From contig JAQVJY010000012.1 of assembly GCA_028694915.1 (NCBI GenBank), positions 1-47,505 of the forward strand: a stretch of 47,505 nt of DNA, written 5' to 3'. Shown one piece after another: positions 7,101 through 14,631 of this stretch. The notes below the pieces were generated by a model. That model worked only from the letters and a program-made list of their open reading frames with translations. It ran no database searches and had not been told where the DNA came from. Made by a program: the position numbers and the translations under genes. Source of the DNA: Paludibacteraceae bacterium (GTDB taxonomy: Bacteria; Bacteroidota; Bacteroidia; Bacteroidales; Paludibacteraceae). How positions within the stretch are numbered: position 1 is the first letter of the stretch; each line of letters opens with the position of its first letter.

Positions 7101-8468
7101 TTAAGCCATCAACTTATCCATGGTCTTAACAATTTGTGCACGCAATTCTACCGCACGTACATAGGATGTTGTTCCACGAAACCAAAATTTCCAACGGCGA
7201 ACGCGATTATAAACTTTTTTCCATAAAACCTTGCTGTGTTGATAAAATACCAAACTTAATGGTAGCACCACTAAATTGACTAAGACTAACCACCAAAGTC
7301 CAGTGGTTGCCCACAAAATAGCCGAAGTGATAATATACCAAATAGGATAGGCAAACAAAGCACCAATCACAAAATGGAAAGCTGAATGCAACATGGGATC
7401 TTTAATACGACGTGTCACTAACGAACTTATGTTATAAGGCAAAAAGTTATAAAGAAACGAAATAATGACAAAAGGAGCAAGAATGATAGCTAACAAAAAG
7501 CGTAATGCAAAACCAGCTACCGAGGTCTTTTTTCCAAAAATCCAATCGCGTAAATGCAAACGTTCCACGTGACGAATATATTCATGCGTTTGTTTCATGA
7601 GTTTATCAAACCCTTCAGAATTATCATTACGATATCCATCCAAAGCCTTAACCACGGCTTTATCTGCTATTAGATGGTTGGGGAAATATTTGGTTTTCAA
7701 CTGATTTTTTTTGAGATATTTTTCGCGATATATAGTGCGCACCATATCGTACTCTTCATACAACGATTTATCTTCGATATCCAACATCAACTCTTTTACC
7801 GCTACACGAGCACGTTCTGCCAACAATTTTTGCGCACGTTGCGGATGTTCCTTATAGATATCATACAAATCCTCAAATCCAAAAGGCTCACCTACTACAA
7901 TCATCAACTGGCGTTGCATACCAAAATAGTTGGAGTAATGATGAGCCAAAGGTTGAATTTTAATCGATTTTTGAAAGTTCGACATTTCAGCAGCTTGAAA
8001 AGCAATACGTGCAAAACCTTTTTTAAAGGTTCCCAAGTGATGACAATCTTCGTGACCAGCTTCAGGGAACAAACCAACGATACCATCTTCGAGTAATATA
8101 CGAGCCGATTTATTAAAAATAGCTTCGTTTTCGCCCAGATTTTCAACGCCTGTATCTTGTACACGAAAAGCTGGCATGATTTTTAGGAAACGTAACAATT
8201 TTGCAGCGATTTCACGTTTAAAAATATCGGCGCGCGCAATAAATACAGGACGGCGCGAATCGCCTCGTAAGGCAAACAAAATACCCAAAGCGTCGGACAA
8301 ACCATTTTGATGATTGCAAATCACCACTAAAGGCTGGTCCTTCAATAGGCGTTCTTTATGTAGTACATAATAGTGATGATAAAACACATAATTATGAACC
8401 ACATTTACGTAATGATGAAGTAATTCGTACTTCCAATCGGGCTTATTAATGTTTTCAAAACTAATCAT
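7101..8468 (-). CDS. PlsC-like 1-acyl-glycerol-3-phosphate acyltransferase, long form
   Basis: The 455-residue protein has an N-terminal LPLAT/PlsC domain (about 30-230) with NHQNGLSD (52-59), RADIFKRE and FPEAGHED (the FPEG-like block). A middle region of charged helices follows. Two or three membrane segments lie near 320-400, with a basic C-terminal tail. It should acylate a glycerol phosphate or lysophospholipid at the inner membrane. It is about twice the length of PlsC; Bacteroidota carry such long forms. The acyl-transfer motif has five residues between His53 and Asp59 instead of the usual four. It has its own promoter box 29 bases upstream of the ATG. Confidence 0.85.
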   Translation of the reverse strand: MISFENINKPDWKYELLHHYVNVVHNYVFYHHYYVLHKERLLKDQPLVVICNHQNGLSDALGILFALRGDSRRPVFIARADIFKREIAAKLLRFLKIMPAFRVQDTGVENLGENEAIFNKSARILLEDGIVGLFPEAGHEDCHHLGTFKKGFARIAFQAAEMSNFQKSIKIQPLAHHYSNYFGMQRQLMIVVGEPFGFEDLYDIYKEHPQRAQKLLAERARVAVKELMLDIEDKSLYEEYDMVRTIYREKYLKKNQLKTKYFPNHLIADKAVVKALDGYRNDNSEGFDKLMKQTHEYIRHVERLHLRDWIFGKKTSVAGFALRFLLAIILAPFVIISFLYNFLPYNISSLVTRRIKDPMLHSAFHFVIGALFAYPIWYIITSAILWATTGLWWLVLVNLVVLPLSLVFYQHSKVLWKKVYNRVRRWKFWFRGTTSYVRAVELRAQIVKTMDKLMA

Positions 8469-8496
8469 TGGTTATTATTTTAGTGAGTATGAGTGA

Positions 8497-8504
8497 CAAA
8501 AATA
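8497..8504 (-). promoter_or_regulatory. Promoter -7 box for the PlsC-like gene
   Basis: The minus strand reads TATTTTTG, an exact TAnnTTTG match, placing the start about 24 bases before the ATG at 8468. It lies between the pfp terminator and the acyltransferase gene. Confidence 0.65.
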
Positions 8505-8524
8505 CATTTTTTTTAGTAATAGAC

Positions 8525-8561
8525 AATAAAAAAGAGAGTGAACTTTATTCAAGTTCACTCT
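8525..8561 (-). terminator. Terminator of the PPi-phosphofructokinase gene
   Basis: On the minus strand an 11-bp stem (8551-8561 with 8535-8545) and a 5-base loop are followed by CTTTTTTATT, a good U-tract. Confidence 0.85.
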
Positions 8562-8582
8562 TTCTACTAGTATCACATTAGA

Positions 8583-10235
8583 TTAATGTAACTTATGATG
8601 TTCTAATTGAAGTGTTTTGGTTGGTTGATCACACACTTCTGTTGGACCGTAATATTGGATTGGACCTGGATAAATGTAGCTCGTATTAGCATCTGCCCAA
8701 TCGGCGCGATGAGCTTCAAAATATTTAAATGGTTCGCCATCTAAACGTACTAACGCTTTTTGGATAACTGGTTTCATGGCTCCATGACGACGTTCCATGT
8801 TCATCATCATGGTAATAGGTACACCGCCAGCAATCCACTCGGCAGCAGGAGCTGTCAAATTGCGCACAGATGACATATAACCAGTTTTGCCTTCTGAAAT
8901 AAGCACAGAAGCTGTATAACCTAAAGAATAACAGTAGTCCGCATCAAAATTTGAAGGGATAGCACAACGTCCTTCATAACCAAAGAAGTGATTGATGGCT
9001 GAAAATTTACCTGCATATGTACCTTCGGCTTTCATTGTTGCCAAACGTTTTGCCACCATTTCGATAAGCAATTTTTCGGTTTCAACCAACGAAACTTGCA
9101 CATTACCATGTGGATCACGGTCCAATGTCAACTGACGTGCAATACCTTTTGGTAAACTGCGATATACTTCGCGACTATCAGGCGACAATTTACCTTTTAC
9201 ATATTGACGTTTTTCGTCATCTGTATTCAATGCATTAAATTCGTCGTTGTGTGCCAACAAATCGTTTAATTCAGCGATTAATTTTTTCATGGCAGGAATG
9301 AACTCGATTAAGCCTTCAGGAATTAAAATAGTACCAAAATTCAAGCCTGACTTAGCGCGGTCAACCACCACTTTCACAATTTCTTCAACCACATCGTTAA
9401 GGGTCATATTTTTAGCTTCCACCTCTTCTGATACGATACAAATGTTTGGTTGGCTTTGCAAAGCACATTCTAAGGTAATGTGTGATGCCGAACGACCCAT
9501 TAAACGAATAAAGTGATAATATTTTTTAGCTGAATTGGCATCGCGTTGGATGTTACCAATTAATTCAGAATACACTTTACAAGCGGTATCAAATCCAAAT
9601 GAAGTTTCAATCATTTCATTTTTCAAGTCACCATCAATCGTTTTTGGACAGCCAATAACTTGAATACCAGCTTTTTTCTGAGCATAATACTCAGCTAAAA
9701 CACAAGCATTTGTGTTTGAATCGTCGCCACCAATAACAACAACAGCATTTACGCCTAATTTTTTGCAAATTTCAATACCACTATCAAATTGAGCTGGTTC
9801 TTCGAGTTTAGTACGGCCAGAACCAATAATATCAAAACCACCTGTATTACGATATTCATCCACAATTTCGGCAGTTAATTCTACATACTTATGGTCAATC
9901 AAACCACTAGGACCACCTAAAAATCCGTACAATTTATTATTTGGATTCAGTTTTTTCAAGCCATCAAATAAACCTGCAATCACATTGTGTCCACCAGGAG
10001 CTTGGCCACCTGAAAGAATAACGCCAACATTCACAGTTGGATATGATTTAACAGCGCCTGCTTCAAACTTAACAATTGGCATACCGTATGTATTAGGAAA
10101 TAATTCCTTAATAGCATCTTGGTCTGCAACTGATTGAGTCATGGCACCTTCTGTAAGTACTACTCCACCTTTGAGTGAAGCTGGTAATTTAGGCTGATAT
10201 GAAGCCCTTGCAATTTGTAATGCACTTTTTTTCAT
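8583..10235 (-). CDS. pfp: Pyrophosphate--fructose-6-phosphate 1-phosphotransferase (PPi-PFK, long form)
   Basis: The 550 residues match the long, plant/spirochaete-like PPi-dependent phosphofructokinases. [10 protein letters not shown] (75-84) is the phosphate-donor loop. GGDDS (169-173) carries the second Asp that replaces Gly of ATP enzymes and selects PPi. PKTIDGD (197-203) has the Lys typical of PPi enzymes and the catalytic [17 protein letters not shown] is the sugar-phosphate contact. The enzyme interconverts fructose-6-phosphate and fructose-1,6-bisphosphate using PPi/Pi, reversibly, in the cytosol. The gene follows the AspT-like transporter gene with a 44-base gap that shows only a degenerate -7 box (TATATTTC on the minus strand, 10261-10268), so co-transcription is possible. 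Confidence 0.95.
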   Translation of the reverse strand: MKKSALQIARASYQPKLPASLKGGVVLTEGAMTQSVADQDAIKELFPNTYGMPIVKFEAGAVKSYPTVNVGVILSGGQAPGGHNVIAGLFDGLKKLNPNNKLYGFLGGPSGLIDHKYVELTAEIVDEYRNTGGFDIIGSGRTKLEEPAQFDSGIEICKKLGVNAVVVIGGDDSNTNACVLAEYYAQKKAGIQVIGCPKTIDGDLKNEMIETSFGFDTACKVYSELIGNIQRDANSAKKYYHFIRLMGRSASHITLECALQSQPNICIVSEEVEAKNMTLNDVVEEIVKVVVDRAKSGLNFGTILIPEGLIEFIPAMKKLIAELNDLLAHNDEFNALNTDDEKRQYVKGKLSPDSREVYRSLPKGIARQLTLDRDPHGNVQVSLVETEKLLIEMVAKRLATMKAEGTYAGKFSAINHFFGYEGRCAIPSNFDADYCYSLGYTASVLISEGKTGYMSSVRNLTAPAAEWIAGGVPITMMMNMERRHGAMKPVIQKALVRLDGEPFKYFEAHRADWADANTSYIYPGPIQYYGPTEVCDQPTKTLQLEHHKLH

Positions 10236-10279
10236 TGTTAATATATGAGTTTAAGTTATCGAAATATAGTTTGTAAGTT

Positions 10280-11851
10280 TTACGAAAATAAAGCTAATAG
10301 TTTAACCACTAACACCAAGAGAACCATAGCAATAGGATACACAGTAGCATAAGCGATTTGCGGTGCATTCGATTTGGTCATGGGTGAAATAGCGGCCAGC
10401 CCTGGTGTACTAGTCATACCGCCAGCTAACGCTCCCAACAGCGTAAGTAAATTGGTTTTATACACTAGTTTGGCTATCAAAGCCGTTGCAATCATTGGAA
10501 CAAGTGTAATAATGGCTCCAGCTAAAAATAACTCATAACCATACTGCAAATAGGTATCTACCAAAGTGGCTCCAGCTTGTGTGCCCACCACCGACAAGAA
10601 AAAGATTAAGCCAAGTTCACGTAACAATAAGTTTGACGCACTCGACATCGTCCATAAAATCGGTCCAGTTTTACCCAAACGACTTAATACTAACGCCACG
10701 ACAAGGACTCCACCAGTTAAGCCCAAGAAGGTAAATTTGCCAACTAAAACGCCTAACACAATTCCCAATGCAATCGGAAAAATATCAGTATCAGAAAGAC
10801 GTTTTGCATCGTTACCAAACAAGCGAAAAACTTGTTCCATATTGTCTTTACTGCAAGCCACCACGAGTTTATCACCAAAACGAATTTTAGCGTCAGGTGA
10901 TGGTTTGATATCAATACCACTTCGGCGAATCCGTGTTACTGTAGCATCATAATTCGACTGTAGATTAAGTTGCGCCAAGGTTTTACTCACAACCTCTTTA
11001 TTAGTTACCAAAACAGACTGCACATCATAATTACCACTCAACGGAATCTCTTGGTCAATAGGTTGACCTATCAATAATTTTACCTTTTCTATAGATTCTT
11101 CTGTTCCGACTACACGTACCAAATCGCCTTGATGTAAAATAGTTGTAGGAGACGGCGTGATGGCTTCTACCCCATGCATCACACGAGAAACAACAGCATC
11201 AGTCATACGTCTAAACTGCAATTCACCAAGTGTTTTACCATTCACATTTTCATTGGTAATTCTAAAATTCTGCGCGACTAATAACGGAGTATTAGAATTT
11301 GTTTCAGCTTCCCAAAGTTGCTCTTCTTTACCAAGATTGGCACGCATAAATTTAGGCAACAAACGCAAAAAGATAATGACACCTATCACGCCAAACGGAT
11401 ACGCAATACCATAACCGATAGATGATAAACTACCGAATTGATCGGTAGCTGACGCTAAACCTGGAGTACTAGTTAATGCACCAGCTAAAAGCCCCGCAGC
11501 GATGGCCGAATCAAAATGACACAAATATTGACAAGCAATAGTAACTATGGCAGCAACAACAATAAGTATCATAGCCAATGAAGCCAATTTCACGCCATGT
11601 TGTTTGAGCGAATCGAAAAAACCAGGACCGGCCTGAATACCAATAGTAAAAATGAAAAGTACCAAGCCTATATCCTGAATAATGGGATCAATAGTCACCC
11701 CAAAATGGCCAAAAACTAATGCCACAAAAATAACGGCCGATACATCTAAAGAGATTCCAAAAAACTTAATTTTGCCAATCATATAACCAAGTGCTATGAT
11801 GACAAACAAAGCAAAATAACTATTTTGAAAAAGGTTAAAAAATAGTTCCAT
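10280..11851 (-). CDS. AspT/YidE/YbjL-type transporter with two TrkA-C domains
   Basis: The 523-residue protein has the duplicated layout of the aspartate:alanine exchanger family. The first membrane half (about 1-165) contains GALTSTPGLASA. Two RCK_C (TrkA-C) regulatory domains follow (about 195-275 and 280-360: GDLVRVVGTEESIEKV and GDKLVVACSKDNMEQV). The second membrane half (about 365-523) contains AGGMTSTPGLAAI. The twin STPGL motifs line the substrate path in AspT. It probably moves a dicarboxylate or amino acid across the inner membrane; substrate is not predictable. The start codon lies inside an 8-bp inverted repeat at the very 5' end of the predicted mRNA. It may be in one operon with pfp. 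Confidence 0.9.
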   Translation of the reverse strand: MELFFNLFQNSYFALFVIIALGYMIGKIKFFGISLDVSAVIFVALVFGHFGVTIDPIIQDIGLVLFIFTIGIQAGPGFFDSLKQHGVKLASLAMILIVVAAIVTIACQYLCHFDSAIAAGLLAGALTSTPGLASATDQFGSLSSIGYGIAYPFGVIGVIIFLRLLPKFMRANLGKEEQLWEAETNSNTPLLVAQNFRITNENVNGKTLGELQFRRMTDAVVSRVMHGVEAITPSPTTILHQGDLVRVVGTEESIEKVKLLIGQPIDQEIPLSGNYDVQSVLVTNKEVVSKTLAQLNLQSNYDATVTRIRRSGIDIKPSPDAKIRFGDKLVVACSKDNMEQVFRLFGNDAKRLSDTDIFPIALGIVLGVLVGKFTFLGLTGGVLVVALVLSRLGKTGPILWTMSSASNLLLRELGLIFFLSVVGTQAGATLVDTYLQYGYELFLAGAIITLVPMIATALIAKLVYKTNLLTLLGALAGGMTSTPGLAAISPMTKSNAPQIAYATVYPIAMVLLVLVVKLLALFS

Positions 11852-11869
11852 AAATAGTGTGATTTATGG
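11848..11869 (-). promoter_or_regulatory. Inverted repeat covering the start codon of the AspT-like gene
   Basis: CCATAAAT (11848-11855) and ATTTATGG (11862-11869) are a perfect 8-bp inverted repeat with a 6-base centre. On the minus strand the downstream arm contains the ATG. With the start predicted near 11867, the mRNA would begin with this hairpin. It may hide the start codon or may be an operator. Confidence 0.45.
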
Positions 11870-11871
11870 CA

Positions 11872-11879
11872 CAAAGGTA
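11872..11879 (-). promoter_or_regulatory. Promoter -7 box for the AspT-like transporter (and possibly pfp)
   Basis: The minus strand reads TACCTTTG, an exact TAnnTTTG match 20 bases upstream of the ATG at 11851. It is divergent from the trxB promoter. Confidence 0.7.
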
Positions 11880-11914
11880 ACGTTAAAAATGGAATTGAGC
11901 AAATACCCGCCAGC

Positions 11915-11965
11915 CATTCATGAATGTAAAATATCGTACATAAAAATGAAACCTATATTTTATGT
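11915..11965. promoter_or_regulatory. Palindromes between the divergent AspT-like and trxB promoters
   Basis: CATTCATGAATG (11915-11926) is a perfect 12-bp palindrome. ACATAAAA (11938-11945) and TTTTATGT (11958-11965) form an 8-bp inverted repeat across the -33 region of the trxB promoter. Both have the form of protein-binding sites; no regulator is identified. Confidence 0.4.
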
Positions 11966-11978
11966 CAAAAAAAACAGT

Positions 11979-11986
11979 TATTTTTG
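11979..11986 (+). promoter_or_regulatory. Promoter -7 box of trxB
   Basis: TATTTTTG is an exact TAnnTTTG match, giving a leader of about 15 bases before the ATG at 12005. No exact TTTG is found at -33. Confidence 0.65.
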
Positions 11987-12004
11987 TAAAAAAATATACA
12001 CATT

Positions 12005-12946
12005 ATGAATGAACATGTAAAGTGCTTAATTATAGGCTCTGGTCCTGCTGGATATACAGCAGCCATTTATGCTGGTCGTGCCAATTTAGCGCCAGTATTG
12101 TATGAAGGCATACAACCTGGTGGTCAATTAACAACCACTACAGAAATCGAAAATTTTCCAGGTTATCCTCAAGGAATTGATGGCAATATGATGATGGCAG
12201 ATTTCCGCACCCAAGCAGAACGTTTTGGTGCTGATATTCGCTTTGGGATTGTAACTTCGGTTGATTTCTCAGGACATCCTCACAAAGTAATAGTGGACGG
12301 TGAAAAAACCATTGAAGCTGATACGGTTATTATTGCCACAGGTGCATCGGCCAAATATCTAGGTTTACCCGATGAACATAAATATGCTGGCAAGGGTGTA
12401 TCTGCTTGTGCTACTTGCGACGGATTTTTCTACCGCAAAAAACGCGTAGCCGTAGTTGGTGGTGGCGATACCGCCTGCGAAGAAGCTATCTACTTGGCGG
12501 GCTTGTGCGAAAAAGTGTATCTCATTGTTCGCAAACCATTCTTGAGAGCCTCTCAAATTATGCAAGACAGAGTGATGAGCACACCTAACTTGGAAGTTTT
12601 GTTCGAACATAACACACTTGGTCTATTTGGCGATGAATACGTAGAAGGTGCTCACTTAATAAAACGTAAAGGTGAAAATGACGAAGAAAATGTAGATATA
12701 AAAATCGATGGTTTTTTCTTAGCCATTGGCCATCACCCAAATTCGGAAGTATTCAAACCTTTTGTAGAAACAAATGAAGAAGGTTACATCAAAACCTGCC
12801 CTCTTGATACACCAAAAACAAATGTTCCTGGCGTTTTTGCAGCAGGCGATGTGGCTGATTCAAATTACCGACAAGCAGTAGTAGCAGCTGGTAGTGGTTG
12901 CAAAGCGGCCATGGAAGCTGAACGTTACTTGAGTAAACTCAAATAA
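12005..12946 (+). CDS. trxB: Thioredoxin-disulfide reductase
   Basis: The 313 residues carry the FAD-binding GSGPAGYTAAIYAGRA (11-26), the redox-active C135-ATC-138 in CATCDG, the NADPH-binding VVGGGDTACEEA, and the closing FAD motif FAAGDVADSNYRQAVVAAGSG. This is a standard low-molecular-weight thioredoxin reductase that reduces thioredoxin with NADPH in the cytosol. Length is normal. It is a single-gene unit: own promoter just upstream, hairpin after the stop. No thioredoxin gene is nearby. Confidence 0.96.
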   Translation: MNEHVKCLIIGSGPAGYTAAIYAGRANLAPVLYEGIQPGGQLTTTTEIENFPGYPQGIDGNMMMADFRTQAERFGADIRFGIVTSVDFSGHPHKVIVDGEKTIEADTVIIATGASAKYLGLPDEHKYAGKGVSACATCDGFFYRKKRVAVVGGGDTACEEAIYLAGLCEKVYLIVRKPFLRASQIMQDRVMSTPNLEVLFEHNTLGLFGDEYVEGAHLIKRKGENDEENVDIKIDGFFLAIGHHPNSEVFKPFVETNEEGYIKTCPLDTPKTNVPGVFAAGDVADSNYRQAVVAAGSGCKAAMEAERYLSKLK

Positions 12947-12964
12947 CAATGATAGTTCCTTTTT

Positions 12965-12998
12965 AATACGAGCCGCACCTTATGTTGCGGCTCGTATT
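12965..12998 (+). terminator. GC-rich hairpin after trxB
   Basis: AATACGAGCCGCA (12965-12977) pairs perfectly with TGCGGCTCGTATT (12986-12998), loop of 8. The stem is strong but only TT ends it and no U-tract follows, so it may act with Rho or as an mRNA end-protecting hairpin. Confidence 0.65.
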
Positions 12999-13063
12999 GG
13001 TATAACACATTGGCTATCGCTATTTTCCAAGTCACACATGAATTATTATTCATATTTTATGGT

Positions 13064-13071
13064 TATCTTTG
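13064..13071 (+). promoter_or_regulatory. Promoter -7 box of the flippase-YfhO operon
   Basis: TATCTTTG is an exact TAnnTTTG match. The predicted start is only about 14 bases before the ATG at 13090. Confidence 0.65.
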
Positions 13072-13089
13072 CGCACTTAAATTAGCTAC

Positions 13090-14631
13090 ATGGGCATTAT
13101 TATTCGACAAACCATAAAAGGAACCATTGTTAATTATGTGGGAATAGCTATCGGCTTCTTTACCACATTCTTTGTGCTGACACAATTCCTGACGGCAGAA
13201 GAAATTGGATTGACACGGGTTTTAGTAGATGCTGCCATTCTATTATCGGGATTAGCCCAATTAGGTACGAGTTCGTCCGTAATTCGTTATTATCCATATT
13301 TTAAAAACGAAAAGCACAAAGATCACGGCTTTTTCTTTTGGTCTTTGGTTGTACCTTTTATTGGTTTTCTAATTTTCGGAACGCTTTATTTAATTCTCGA
13401 AGTTCCTATCGAGAACATATTCTCCGAAAAATCGCCTCTATTTGTCGACTATTACTACTTCGTTTTACCGCTCACTTTTTTCATGTTATACATGGCAGTT
13501 TTCGAAACAAACGCCAATGTATTAATGCGCATTGTTGTCCCTAAATTGGTACGAGAAGTAGTGGTACGAGTGCTTGCATTAGTAGTCTATCTGGTATATG
13601 CCTTTAAATTATTAAGCCTCGATGGTTTTGTCATAGCCTTTTGTTCGGTATACGCCGTGGCTACACTGATAAATATTATCTATCTATTTTCATTAAATCG
13701 TATTTCGTTAAAGCCCGACTTCAAATATATTACAAAATCGATCCGCAAAGATTATTTGTTATACACACTTTTTTTAATCGCCGCAGCACTCGGAGGAGCT
13801 ATTACTCCTAGCATTAACACATTCTTTATTAGTGCACAGATGGGGCTTAACTATACTGGTATTTTTGCTATTGCCACTTTTATTGCCGCCATCATCGAAA
13901 TCCCTTATCGATCTTTAGGAGCCATTACACAGCCGCAAATTTCACAAACCGTGAAAGATGGCGACATGAAAGGAGCTGATTTATTATGTAAAAGTGTATC
14001 TCTACACCAGCTTTTAGCTAGTTCATTTATCTTTTTAATTATCTGGATTAATATCGACTTATTCTTTGCTCTATTGCCTAATGGAACAGAATATAGTGAA
14101 GCGAAGTGGGTTGTATTTATCTTAGGCTTATCTAAACTTATTAATTCCACCTTTAGTGTAGGTGTTTCGGTATTAAGTTATTCTAAGTACTATTATTTAT
14201 CACTAGTATTCACGTTTATACTAACAGCCACAGCCATTATACTAAATAATCTTTTGATTCCAATTTGGGGTATGAATGGTGCAGCGGCAGCCTCTTTAAT
14301 AGCTTACATCATCTATTTTGGATTACTACTATCATTGGTAAAATGGAAAATTAAAACCTCCCCATTTTCACCAAAACAACTCAAGATTTTAGTTATTACA
14401 CTAGGGCTTTTTATAGTGAATTGCGTATGGACAGCATACATCACACCATACTTTTTAGCTATAGCACCAAGTTTAACATGGCAAATAGCCGAAGCTGTAT
14501 TAAGAACCACCATTTTATGCGTAGCTGGCATTACAGCTGTTTATTATTGGGGTATCTCATCGGAAGTAGAACACTTACTCCAACTCGCTTGGAGCAAACA
14601 TAATATCATAAAAAGAACCAAAAAACTATGA
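13090..14631 (+). CDS. Polysaccharide/oligosaccharide flippase (MOP superfamily, Wzx-like)
   Basis: The 513 residues form about 12-14 membrane segments with short loops, in the pattern of the polysaccharide-transport branch of the MOP flippases. The N-terminus (IRQTIKGTIVNYVGIAIGFFTTFFVLTQFLT) and the mid-protein repeat at about 215-300 (FISAQMGLNYTGIFAIATF) are typical. It should flip an undecaprenyl-linked glycan across the inner membrane. The stop overlaps the ATG of the YfhO gene by ATGA, so the two are translated together and probably handle the same lipid-linked sugar. The substrate is unknown; no polymerase gene sits beside it. Confidence 0.85.
   Translation: MGIIIRQTIKGTIVNYVGIAIGFFTTFFVLTQFLTAEEIGLTRVLVDAAILLSGLAQLGTSSSVIRYYPYFKNEKHKDHGFFFWSLVVPFIGFLIFGTLYLILEVPIENIFSEKSPLFVDYYYFVLPLTFFMLYMAVFETNANVLMRIVVPKLVREVVVRVLALVVYLVYAFKLLSLDGFVIAFCSVYAVATLINIIYLFSLNRISLKPDFKYITKSIRKDYLLYTLFLIAAALGGAITPSINTFFISAQMGLNYTGIFAIATFIAAIIEIPYRSLGAITQPQISQTVKDGDMKGADLLCKSVSLHQLLASSFIFLIIWINIDLFFALLPNGTEYSEAKWVVFILGLSKLINSTFSVGVSVLSYSKYYYLSLVFTFILTATAIILNNLLIPIWGMNGAAAASLIAYIIYFGLLLSLVKWKIKTSPFSPKQLKILVITLGLFIVNCVWTAYITPYFLAIAPSLTWQIAEAVLRTTILCVAGITAVYYWGISSEVEHLLQLAWSKHNIIKRTKKL

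Noticed and set aside
9247-9516. 89-codon plus-strand frame inside the PPi-phosphofructokinase gene
   Set aside because: It is the antisense shadow of a strongly conserved enzyme gene, without promoter or family match.
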